Positions 8,687-18,400 of a DNA stretch of 64,000 nt are shown piece by piece; the stretch's first letter is position 1; the number at the start of each line of letters is the position of its first letter. A model generated the notes under the pieces. That model was not told the DNA's origin. It worked only from the letters and a program-made list of their open reading frames with translations, and ran no database searches. Source of the stretch: Oceanihabitans gracilariae (GTDB lineage: Bacteria; Bacteroidota; Bacteroidia; Flavobacteriales; Flavobacteriaceae). The translations under genes were made by a program, and so were the position numbers. The stretch is from NCBI RefSeq assembly GCF_042684485.1, contig NZ_JBHULM010000011.1, positions 1,302,001 to 1,366,000 of the forward strand. Reading direction: 5' to 3'.

Positions 8687-11600
8687 TTAAAAGTAAGCCT
8701 TTAGCTGTATGTTACCAGTATGAATGGTTTTGCTGGTTTCTGTGTTTCTACCAAAATAGCTCAGGTTTAAGTCTAAGTATTTGGTGAGTTTTTTTTGTGC
8801 TAAAAGGGTCCATGTAAAGTTTTTTCCTGGTTGTAAACCTTCTAGCATTTGGTATGCAACAGGAGAATTAGAGTCTCCTGTAAAAGTGTTTGAAAAATAG
8901 TTGAATTCTCCAGAGATTGCCATTTGCTGTTGGTTAGAAAAAGCAAAAGAAGCACCATACTTTTGTTGTTGTAGGGTTTCTAAATTAGTGATGGTGTTTT
9001 CTTTGTTGGTGTATTGGTAATATATATCAAAGCGTGTATTGTCATTAAATAAATAAGATAGTTTTGGGTTTAACTGTGTTTCATCTATGTTGTAATTTTT
9101 GCTAGTGTAGTTTTCGCTCTTGCTTTCATTAGTGCTAAGGCTTGTAGCTAAATTTGCTAGCCAATTTGTTGCAAATTTATGGTTAAAAAGTAGCTGGTGA
9201 CTTTTAGAGTTTGCCTCTAAAGAGCCTATGGTTAGTAGGTTTTTAGAATCGCTAGTTAAAAAAGTGTACGAGGTTGTGTAGTGTTGTTTTCCTCTGTTAA
9301 AAAAGAAAACGTTTCTAAAGCTAGATTGTAGTCCAAGGCGTTTTTCTGGGTCGTCTTTAAAAGGGTTAAGGTCAAAAGAGCTGCCTTCGCGTTTTTGTTT
9401 TCTGTCTATTAAATAAGAGGTTTGATTGTAAAAATGGGATGCTATTTTTTTAAAATTATTATCACTAGTAGACCATTGCTGCGGATTTAGTGTTATGGTT
9501 TGGCTAAATCTGTTTTGATGCGTTTGTACATATACTTGGTTGGGAAGCAATACTCTTATATAGGTACCTTGATCTGCAAATTGTGCAATTTCAAACTCTT
9601 CTAGTTCTTGAATGTTGTTTTCGTTATAATCAATCCATGTGTAGGCACCTTGTCCTGCTTCTACTTCTACATAGGTGAATTCTTGTTGTGCTAAGGTTCC
9701 AGAATTGGTTTCGTAAACCGTATTCCAGTGAACCATTTGTTTAAATAATTTTTGACTGAATTGTATTCTTGAATTTAAAGACTCTTCGTTATCTAGTGTT
9801 TCATCTACATTGTCTAAGTTTCTGTAATTGGCGTAAATAGCAAGGTTGGTGTTGTTGTTTTGAATAATTCTAGAATCTATATAGTAGGTGTTAGAAGTGT
9901 TTACTTTTTCAAGATTAGATCCTACAATACTATCATTAACTCTGTGTTTGTATCCTATTTTTGCAAATATCTTTGTGCTATCACCAATTCCTGTAAATAT
10001 TTCATACGATTTATAGCGTTGACTTAAGGCAGTAAAAGTATCTGTTTCTTTGTCTTTCTGTTCGTTGTTTTCTAGAGCTAGTTTGGTGCCAATCCAAGCA
10101 TTTTTTAAGCTGTAGGTTATATTGTTGTAGCTTCGTAAAAAAGTAGAGTTGTTTAGGTTTGAGCTAGCGTTTAATACACTAGAGTTTGATGTTATTTGCC
10201 AGTTGTTTAATCTTAAATCACCATAGAGTATGTGTCTGCTTCCGTTAAAATTTTCAGAATAATTTAAATATTCATATTGGTATTTTGCTAGTCCTTTTTC
10301 ATGATGAGTTGTTTGTACACCTGTAGTAAAAAGGGTTTGGTTTCCGTTGTCAATTACATTTTGATTGGTAGAGGTTTGTTCAATATTCCAATCTCTAATA
10401 AATTCGGCATTGTATAAACGTTCAATGGTTCTAAAATTTTCTTGCATGTAAATAGCATCTGCAAACGTATTTACATTCCAAAGGCTATCTTTTTTAAGTA
10501 TTGCTTGTTCTACATTTATTTTAGCAGCAAAACCATCATTATCATCATCATCTAAATTAGAGAATAGGTTTAAATCATTTTTACTACCCGCAAGTTCAAA
10601 ACCAATGCTTGTTTTTTTGCTTGGTGTGTAGCTTCCGTTTACAACAGCTATTTGTAATTTGTCTGGAGCAATAAGGTTGGTAATAGGTTCATAATTACCT
10701 TGTGGTATTCCAGCTATAGGTTCTACATATTCATAAATGGTACTAATGGCGTTAATGTTACTTATTATATAATTTCCTAGGTTATCACCAACTAAAGAAA
10801 AGTTTACACTGTAAAGTTCATCATCTTCATTGTTAGAAAACACAAAAGCTTCCACACCATTAATAAATTCTTTTTTATATAGAATTCGGTTTTCGCTATA
10901 GGTTTCAGGAGTAGCAGAAGGAGCAGTCATGAGTGTTTCGTCATCACCAGCATTTGCTAATATTTCTACTTGTTCTGTAGATAGGTTTTGTTGTAAAGGG
11001 TTGTTTTTTGCATCATTTTCACTGTATACAGAAACCCCAAGGTTTAGTTTTTTGCTTTGGTAGTTGCTGCCACCATATACTACTAATCGCGAATAATTAC
11101 GTTCGCTATATTGGTAGTCTACAGTAATACGCATTTCGCTAGTAATAGGAAAAGTAGAATTGAAAATAATTTCTCCTGCATTGTAATTAATGATGTAGTC
11201 TTTGTTTTCTCCTCTTTCAAGAACAATTCCATTTACATAAACTGTTTCGCTACCAGAAACTACAAGTACGTATAACTCGTTGTTGGGACCGCTTAATTTA
11301 TAAGGTCCTTGGTTTCCTTCTTCTGCAGTAAATTGGCTAGAGGTAAATTGACCTCTAACAATTGCTCCAGCAGCAAAAATATTGGTTTTAGAATCTGGAT
11401 GATGTAAGGTTGCATCAAGACTTAACCCTTGCACACGTTTAGAAAAATTAGCAAAACTAGACTGTGTGTTTTCTAAGTCTATATCTCCAGCGCGAATTTT
11501 CCAGTTATCGCTAAAAAGTTCAATAAATACTTGGTCAAATTCATCTAAACGTTGCGAATAACCACTTTCTTGAAGCGGAATGTTTGCATCTTGAATAGAG

Positions 11601-12121
11601 GCTCTTAGCGAAACCTTATGATTTAATTTACCAGTAATTTGTAAATCTAATTCGCTATTTAACACTGCATTTTGGTTGTTACCAATGATAACACCACGAG
11701 AAATACTTCCAGAAGTTGTTAAACCATCAAAAGGAGTAAAGGTATTGTTTTGGCTAGACTGTTTTATTTTGTATAACTGTTGTTGGTTGTCTGTGTTTTC
11801 AACAATAACTTTTTTATCTAATTGCTTATAGGTTTTGGTTATAAAATCAGGATATTTTAAGTAGTTAATTGTTAGAGAGTCTGTTGCAACAGGTTTTTTA
11901 AAATACAGTATTGCTTTAGCAAAATCTACAGCATAGTAGGTGCTGTCTATAATAGTGTTGTCTTTTCTTTTAATAGTAAAGTAAGATGGGTTTATACTAA
12001 CGCTGTCTATAGCAATACTATCTTGTACAAGTACCTTTTTGGTCTTGTAGTTAGATTCTTGATCTTGTGCTAAAGCAGTAAAACCAATTAAGAACATTAA
12101 AAGAAAGTATGTAAACTTCAT
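8687..12121 (-). CDS. large outer-membrane beta-barrel-like protein of unknown function
   Basis: 1144 residues with a signal peptide (MKFTYFLLMFLIGFTALAQ). The N-terminal 130 residues are beta-rich. They are followed by GSISRGVIIGNNQNAVLNS and LDEFDQVFIELFSDNWKIRAGDIDLE (about residues 140-220), a pattern seen in large Bacteroidota surface barrels. The C-terminal half is a long series of alternating amphipathic strands ending in a terminal aromatic strand (QLKAYF), typical of a barrel inserted in the outer membrane. There is no TonB box, plug domain or T9SS sorting domain. It stands alone, divergent from exonuclease III, and its stop lies just before the metal operon promoter. Surface transport or assembly is possible but not shown. 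Confidence 0.75.
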   Translation of the reverse strand: MKFTYFLLMFLIGFTALAQDQESNYKTKKVLVQDSIAIDSVSINPSYFTIKRKDNTIIDSTYYAVDFAKAILYFKKPVATDSLTINYLKYPDFITKTYKQLDKKVIVENTDNQQQLYKIKQSSQNNTFTPFDGLTTSGSISRGVIIGNNQNAVLNSELDLQITGKLNHKVSLRASIQDANIPLQESGYSQRLDEFDQVFIELFSDNWKIRAGDIDLENTQSSFANFSKRVQGLSLDATLHHPDSKTNIFAAGAIVRGQFTSSQFTAEEGNQGPYKLSGPNNELYVLVVSGSETVYVNGIVLERGENKDYIINYNAGEIIFNSTFPITSEMRITVDYQYSERNYSRLVVYGGSNYQSKKLNLGVSVYSENDAKNNPLQQNLSTEQVEILANAGDDETLMTAPSATPETYSENRILYKKEFINGVEAFVFSNNEDDELYSVNFSLVGDNLGNYIISNINAISTIYEYVEPIAGIPQGNYEPITNLIAPDKLQIAVVNGSYTPSKKTSIGFELAGSKNDLNLFSNLDDDDNDGFAAKINVEQAILKKDSLWNVNTFADAIYMQENFRTIERLYNAEFIRDWNIEQTSTNQNVIDNGNQTLFTTGVQTTHHEKGLAKYQYEYLNYSENFNGSRHILYGDLRLNNWQITSNSSVLNASSNLNNSTFLRSYNNITYSLKNAWIGTKLALENNEQKDKETDTFTALSQRYKSYEIFTGIGDSTKIFAKIGYKHRVNDSIVGSNLEKVNTSNTYYIDSRIIQNNNTNLAIYANYRNLDNVDETLDNEESLNSRIQFSQKLFKQMVHWNTVYETNSGTLAQQEFTYVEVEAGQGAYTWIDYNENNIQELEEFEIAQFADQGTYIRVLLPNQVYVQTHQNRFSQTITLNPQQWSTSDNNFKKIASHFYNQTSYLIDRKQKREGSSFDLNPFKDDPEKRLGLQSSFRNVFFFNRGKQHYTTSYTFLTSDSKNLLTIGSLEANSKSHQLLFNHKFATNWLANLATSLSTNESKSENYTSKNYNIDETQLNPKLSYLFNDNTRFDIYYQYTNKENTITNLETLQQQKYGASFAFSNQQQMAISGEFNYFSNTFTGDSNSPVAYQMLEGLQPGKNFTWTLLAQKKLTKYLDLNLSYFGRNTETSKTIHTGNIQLKAYF

Positions 12122-12255
12122 GCGTTACTAAAACTAAAAAATACCTAAAATATTTTATTGCTAGTTTTTTGTTAAAAGGACATTAATATTTTAGTGTAAA
12201 TGTAAAGCATTATTTATTTTAGCTGAAACATAACTATTTTAAAATAAAAAACCTT

Positions 12256-13014
12256 TTGAAAATAATCTCATACAACGTAAACGGAATTCGAGCAGCACTA
12301 AATAAAGGCTTTATAGATTGGCTAAAAGCTGCAAACCCAGATGTAATTTGTTTGCAAGAAATAAAAGCAATGAAAGAACAGCTAGATTTAGATGTTTTTG
12401 TAGAAGCTGGTTACCAATATAATTATTGGTTTTCTGCTCAAAAAAAAGGCTATAGTGGTGTTGCTATTTTAAGTAAAATAGAACCAGATCATGTTGAGTT
12501 TGGTACAGGAATAGAGTCTATGGATTTTGAAGGAAGAAATATACGTGCAGATTTTAACGGTGTTTCTGTAATGAGTTTGTATTTGCCTTCAGGAACAAAT
12601 GATGCAAGACTGCAACATAAACTAGATTATATGAGTATGTTTCAAGAGTACATTAATAATTTAAAAAAAGAAATACCTAATCTTGTTATTTGTGGTGATT
12701 ATAATATTTGCCATGAAGAAATAGATATTCACAATCCTAAAATGAAAGGTGTTTCAGGTTTTCTTCCTATAGAAAGAGAGTGGATTGGTAATTTTATTGC
12801 TAGTGGTTTTACAGACGCATTTCGTTATAAGCATCCAGAAAAACAAGAATATAGTTGGTGGAGCTATCGTGCAAATTCTAGAGCAAATAATAAAGGTTGG
12901 CGTTTAGATTATACTATGGTTGCAAACCCAATAAAAGAAAAAATAAAACGAAGCGTTATTCTTCAAGAAGCTGTGCATAGTGATCATTGTCCCGTTTTAG
13001 TTGAAATAGAATAA
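12256..13014 (+). CDS. xth: exodeoxyribonuclease III (AP endonuclease), TTG start
   Basis: DNA-repair enzyme cutting at abasic sites and removing 3' blocks. 252 residues with the exonuclease-endonuclease-phosphatase catalytic set in order: E35 (LQEIK), Y109 (YLPSG), D148 and N150 (GDYNICH), D218 (LDYTMV), D243-H244 (HSDHCPV). The start must be TTG. The frame has a stop at 12220 and no ATG or GTG in between, and the first residues (MKIISYNVNGIRAA) are the normal N-terminus of the family. It is divergent from the outer-membrane protein gene and followed after 94 bases by an OmpA-like lipoprotein. Confidence 0.96.
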   Translation: MKIISYNVNGIRAALNKGFIDWLKAANPDVICLQEIKAMKEQLDLDVFVEAGYQYNYWFSAQKKGYSGVAILSKIEPDHVEFGTGIESMDFEGRNIRADFNGVSVMSLYLPSGTNDARLQHKLDYMSMFQEYINNLKKEIPNLVICGDYNICHEEIDIHNPKMKGVSGFLPIEREWIGNFIASGFTDAFRYKHPEKQEYSWWSYRANSRANNKGWRLDYTMVANPIKEKIKRSVILQEAVHSDHCPVLVEIE

Positions 13015-13050
13015 TAAAGTGACTAATACTTAGTTTTTAGTTAGTAGTAA

Positions 13051-13069
13051 TTGGTTTTACCAAAACCAA
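13051..13069 (+). other. short hairpin after exonuclease III
   Basis: TTGGTTTT / AAAACCAA with a 3-base loop, 36 bases after the xth stop. It lacks a following T run on the plus strand, so it is only a weak terminator or processing-site candidate. Confidence 0.3.
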
Positions 13070-13108
13070 AAGTTAAAATATAAAGAATAAAAAGAACCCA
13101 AATACAAT

Positions 13109-14068
13109 ATGAAAAGTAAATTAGTAGTCTTAACAATGGCAACCATCGTAGCAACCTCATGCGTTTCGCCTAAAGTTTATAAAGATTTAGAAAGTAAATA
13201 TGCAAGCTTAAAAAAAGAAAACAGAAAGCTTTCTGATGAAAACGAAGCGCTTTTACAAGCGAGCAATAAATCAGAAAACGATTATGCAAAACTTAAAAAA
13301 GACTACGATGCAGCAATTGCTAATAGAGACCAGTTGCAGGCAGATTATAACGCATCAAAAACAAACCTAGAAAATTTAAAGGCTTCTTATGATGCTTTAG
13401 AAAAAAATAGCTCTGCATCTATAGCTGCAAATTCTAAAAAAAATAGAGAGTTGTTAGCGCAATTAGAAGCTAAAGAGCAAGCCTTAGAAGCAGAAAACCT
13501 AAGACTTGAAAAAATAAAAAGTGAATTAGAACAACGTTCTAACAGAGTTGCAGAGTTAGAAAATATGATTGCTGCAAAAGATGCTGCAATGACGCAACTA
13601 AAAAATGCTATTTCTAAAGCATTAACAGATTTTGAAGGAAAAGGATTAACAGTAGAGCAACGTGATGGTAAAGTATATGTTTCTATGGAAAATAAATTAC
13701 TTTTTAAATCGGGTAGTTGGGCAGTTGGTGTTCAAGGAAAAAAAGCAGTAGAACAACTTGGTACTGTACTTGGTGAAAATGCAGAAATAGCTGTTTTAAT
13801 TGAAGGGCATACAGATAATGTACCATATACAGGAACAGGGCAAATTTCTAGCAATTGGGATCTATCTACTAAACGTGCAACAGCAATTGTAAATATATTA
13901 AGAGAAAATAAAGCAATTCAACCTGAGAATTTAACTGCTGCAGGACGCGGAGAATTTGCGCCAATTGCAAGTAATGAAACTGCTGCAGGAAAAGCAAAAA
14001 ATAGAAGAATAGAGGTTATTTTAACTCCTAAGCTAGATGAGGTAACAAAGCTCTTAAATGATATTTAA
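13109..14068 (+). CDS. OmpA-family peptidoglycan-associated lipoprotein with coiled coil
   Basis: 319 residues. A lipoprotein signal ends at Cys18 (ATSC). A long, charged heptad-repeat coiled coil follows (about residues 25-165). The C-terminal OmpA-like domain (about 180-310) contains IEGHTDNVPYTG, the peptidoglycan-contact Asp in SSNWDLSTKRA and the Arg in NRRIEVIL. It should sit in the outer-membrane inner leaflet with the coiled coil spanning the periplasm and the end gripping peptidoglycan. It appears to be a single-gene unit. The closest known architecture is the YiaD/MotB-like OmpA domain behind a coiled coil. Confidence 0.9.
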   Translation: MKSKLVVLTMATIVATSCVSPKVYKDLESKYASLKKENRKLSDENEALLQASNKSENDYAKLKKDYDAAIANRDQLQADYNASKTNLENLKASYDALEKNSSASIAANSKKNRELLAQLEAKEQALEAENLRLEKIKSELEQRSNRVAELENMIAAKDAAMTQLKNAISKALTDFEGKGLTVEQRDGKVYVSMENKLLFKSGSWAVGVQGKKAVEQLGTVLGENAEIAVLIEGHTDNVPYTGTGQISSNWDLSTKRATAIVNILRENKAIQPENLTAAGRGEFAPIASNETAAGKAKNRRIEVILTPKLDEVTKLLNDI

Positions 14069-14141
14069 TGGCATTGTAAAAAAAAGTCAATACTATATGC
14101 TAACTAATTAAAAAAAGACACCTCTTTTATAAAAACAAAAG

Positions 14142-15179
14142 ATGAAATATACCACACTACCAAATACCAATATTAAAGTAAGTAAAATTTGTTTAGGTAC
14201 TATGACTTGGGGAAATCAAAATACCCAAGACGAAGGATTTGCTCAAATGGATTATGCCTTAGATCAAGGAGTGAATTTTTTTGATACAGCAGAATTATAT
14301 CCAGTTCCTGCAAATGTAGAAACGTATGCAGAAACAGAACGTATTATTGGTAATTGGTTTAAAAAATCTGGAAACAGAGACAAGGTAGTGTTGGCATCAA
14401 AAATTGCAGGACCAGGAGATTATACAGCGCATATTAGAACCAATGGGTTTAAGCCAAAAGCTATTCAAGATGCTGTAAACAAAAGTTTAGAACGTTTACA
14501 AACAGATTATATAGATTTGTATCAATTACACTGGCCAGAAAGACAAACAAATACTTTTGGAGTTAGAGACTATGCACACAATTCAAAAGATGCATGGCAA
14601 GATAATTTTAATGAAATTCTACATACTTTAGATACCATTATTAAAGAAGGTAAAATTCGCCAAATAGGAATTTCAAATGAAAAAGCATGGGGAACTATGC
14701 GTTATTTAGAAGAATCTAAACAGCATAACCTACCAAGAATGGTAACCATTCAAAATGCATACTCTCTACTTAATCGCGTTTTTGAAGGAGATTTGGCCGA
14801 GATTTCTATGCGAGAAAATATTGGTTTATTAGCATATTCGCCAATGGCATTTGGTGTGCTTTCAGGAAAATACATAAAAGGTACAGCTGCTGCTAATGCG
14901 AGGTTAAAATTGTTTTCTAGATTTAATAGGTACAGTAGTGATTCTTGTACAGAAGCTACCAAAAGATATTTAAAAATTGCTGAAGAAAATAATATCAGTT
15001 TAGCTCAAATGGCACTAGCTTTTGTAACACAACAACCATTTGTTACAAGTAATATTATAGGAGCAACTACAATGTCTCAATTAAAAGAGAATATAGATAG
15101 TATAAATATAGAGCTAAAAAAGGATGTTTTAGACCAAATAAAAGAGGTGCATAATGCTATACCAAACCCTACTTCATAG
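14142..15179 (+). CDS. tas: Tas-type aldo/keto reductase
   Basis: NADP(H)-dependent oxidoreductase of the AKR superfamily, 345 residues. That length matches the E. coli Tas protein, and similarity is visible from end to end (LGTMTWGNQNTQDEGFAQMDYA, YQLHWPERQTN, TIQNAYSLLNR, IIGATTMSQLKENI). The TIM-barrel catalytic tetrad is present: D48, Y53, K87, H130. The NADP-binding tail motif near the end is intact. Physiological substrate unknown. It is a lone gene. Confidence 0.92.
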   Translation: MKYTTLPNTNIKVSKICLGTMTWGNQNTQDEGFAQMDYALDQGVNFFDTAELYPVPANVETYAETERIIGNWFKKSGNRDKVVLASKIAGPGDYTAHIRTNGFKPKAIQDAVNKSLERLQTDYIDLYQLHWPERQTNTFGVRDYAHNSKDAWQDNFNEILHTLDTIIKEGKIRQIGISNEKAWGTMRYLEESKQHNLPRMVTIQNAYSLLNRVFEGDLAEISMRENIGLLAYSPMAFGVLSGKYIKGTAAANARLKLFSRFNRYSSDSCTEATKRYLKIAEENNISLAQMALAFVTQQPFVTSNIIGATTMSQLKENIDSINIELKKDVLDQIKEVHNAIPNPTS

Positions 15180-15423
15180 CGCATTTGCAAAAACCTAGTA
15201 GTTGTTAACATAACGTGCTTTTTATCGAATAAAAATGCATTTAATCTATTAAATTAAAGTTAATTTATTAGGGCTAATCTTTTTTTATACTTTAGGTAAT
15301 TAATTAAAGCATCAAAATTTAAGTGGTGTTTTATTTAAAAAAACACAATTAAATATAAAGATTTATATAACAGTAAATTACAAGAAGAATATTTAATATT
15401 TATTAACTAACCTTAACCATAAA

Positions 15424-18400
15424 ATGAAAAAAATTACCCTTTCCCTATTATTGGGCTTGATGTCCTTAATAGGATTCTCCCAAGTAGGTTTAGTAGAAAA
15501 TTTCGACTCAGGAGTTACTTTGCCAACTGGTTGGACAAGTGATGTAGAAGATTATTCTGTGTCTTTTGTTGAAAACTGTGATGGTAGATCTGTAAGAGCA
15601 AACTTAGATGCAACAAATACAGATGCGCAATTAACCTCACCAAACCTTGTAGGTCAATCTAATGGATCTGATTTAACTATTGCTTTTGATTACAAAATAG
15701 TTGATTGGTCTTTAGCAACAACCGAAACACAACCTGGTTGGGGAGAAATATTGGTGCAATACTCTGTAAATGATGGAGCAACCTGGTTAACAGTTGATAC
15801 TATTGATGATTCAAATCATGTTACATCCAATGTTTGTGCTAACTGGTCTGTAGTCGTACCTGCAGCAGATGTGCCAACAGGAAGTGACTTTAAGTTACGT
15901 ATTAATGCTAATTGGATCACTACAGATACAGATGTTACTTATTATCTGTATTTAGATAATGTTTCTGCAACACAAGTAGTTGTAGATCCTCCTTCTTGTG
16001 TAAACTTACTTACACCAACAAATGGTAGTTCAGGAGTTTCTATTACTACAGATTTAGAATGGACTGATGCAACAGGAATACCTACAGGATATACTTTATC
16101 TGTTGGTACAACTCCTGGAGGAACAGAAGTTTTAGATAATGTAAATACAGGTTTATCTACAACTTATGACTTACCAGATTTAGAATATGGTACTACGTAT
16201 TATGTGACAATTACACCTTTTAATGCTAATGGTGATGCTGTAGGTTGTACAGAATATACTTTTACAACAGGAGCTGATCCAAATGCACCTGTAGATTGTG
16301 CTTCAGGCTTACCAATTAATACAGTATACTGTTATGATAATAATGATACAACAACATGGAACTTTCAAAGTTCAACAGGAGGTCCTTTAAATGTGTTTTT
16401 TAATGCAGGAGAAATGGAGTCTTGTTGTGATGAAATAACTATTTATGATGGTACTGACAATACAGGAACCGTACTGTATGATGATAATAATGATGGAGAT
16501 TTAACAGGAGTTTCTGTAATAGCTACCTCAGGTTTTGTTTTTATTGAAATTGATAGTGACAGCTCATTTAGTTGTGCTTCTAATGGTTACATACCATTAG
16601 ATTTCGATGTTTCTTGTGTAGATACAACAGCTTTACCAAACTGTAATGCTGCTTTAACAACACCAGCTAATGGTGCAATAGATGTAGATGTAAATACAGA
16701 TCTAGTTTGGAGCCCAGCTTCTGTTTTAGTTACTGGTTATATTCTTTCTGTTGGTACAACGCCAGGAGGAACAGATGTTGTTGATAATGTAGATGTGTTT
16801 GGAGCTACAAACTATCCTTTAGGTACTTTAGCTTATGAAACTACGTATTATGTAACTATTGTTCCTTATAATGATAATGGTTCAGCCGTTAATTGTAATG
16901 AACAAACTTTTACAACAGAAAATGATCCTAATCAAATAGTAGACTGTTCTATAAGTGAAGAAGTAAATACTATTTTTTGTTATGAAAATAACGACAATAC
17001 CGTGTATAGTTTTGCAAGTAATTCAGGAGCACCTTTAGTGGTCGTTTTTAATTCAGGGACTACAGAAAATATCTTTGATGAATTAGTGGTAACAGATTCA
17101 GACGGAACAGAATTATATAATGGTTATGGTAATGGAGGAAATCTAGCAGGATTAATGTTTACTTCTACAGGAGGTTCAATATCAATAGGAGTAACATCAG
17201 ATGGTTCTGTGGTTAGTTGTACAAATAATCCTTGGAATTTCACAGTTTCTTGTGTAGATACAACAGCTTTACCTAACTGTAATGCATCTTTAACTTCTCC
17301 AGTTAACGGAGCTGTAGATGTAAATGAAAATGAAGATTTAACATGGAGTGCAGCAACAGTATTTGTTGAAGGGTATTACTTGTCTATAGGAACAACACCA
17401 GGAGGTGTAGACGTTTTAGATAATTTAGATGTAGGAAATGTTTTAACATATGATCCAGGAGTATTAGAGTATTCTACAACGTATTATGTAACTATTATAC
17501 CATATAATGTTAATGGTTCTGCTGTAGATTGTGTAGAAGAAAGCTTTACAGTAAAAGATGATCCTAATCAAATTGTAGATTGTGATACTAGTGAAGTAAT
17601 AAATACAACATTTTGTTATGAAAATAACGAAATAATTGAATTGTGGTTTGCATCTTCAAACGGAAACCCAATTTCAATTACTTTCCTTGCTGGTTTGATT
17701 GAAGAAAGTACTTTCTCAGGGAATTCTTGGGATGATATATATATTTATGATGGTACAGATAATACCGGAACACTATTATACGACTCTAATGACGGTATTG
17801 TTGGTAACAATAATTTAGCAGGTTTTAATTTTGTTGGTAATAGTGGTAATCTATATGTGTTTTTTGATGCAGATGGTTTCGGAAGTTGTGAATCTAATGG
17901 GTATACACCAATTAGTTTTGATGTAGCTTGTGTAGATACAACCGCTTTACCTAACTGTAATGCTGCACTTGTAGCTCCTGTAGATGGTGCTATTGATGTA
18001 GATGAGAATGATGATTTAACTTGGTCTGCTGCATCTGTTATTGTTGATGGTTATAAGTTGTACGTAGGTACAACACCAGGAGGAACAGATGTACTTAATG
18101 GTTTAGATGTAGGAGATGTTTTAACTTATGACCTGGGAACTTTAGATTATGCTACAACATATTATGTAACTATTGTGCCTTATAATACTAATGGTGATGC
18201 TGAAGGTTGTACAGAAGAGAACTTTACAACAAGAGATGATCCAAATGTTATAATAGATTGTACAGCTGGTGTTTATAATACTACTTACTGTTATGATAAT
18301 AATGACCCAATGGTATTTTATTTTGCAAGTGCAGATGGATATCCGTTAAATATTATGTTTAATGCAGGTGATATTGAAGATCCTTGGGATGAAGTAATTA

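Noticed and set aside
12122..12255. Consensus promoters for the divergent xth and outer-membrane protein genes
   Set aside because: No TAnnTTTG on either strand, so no promoter is claimed.
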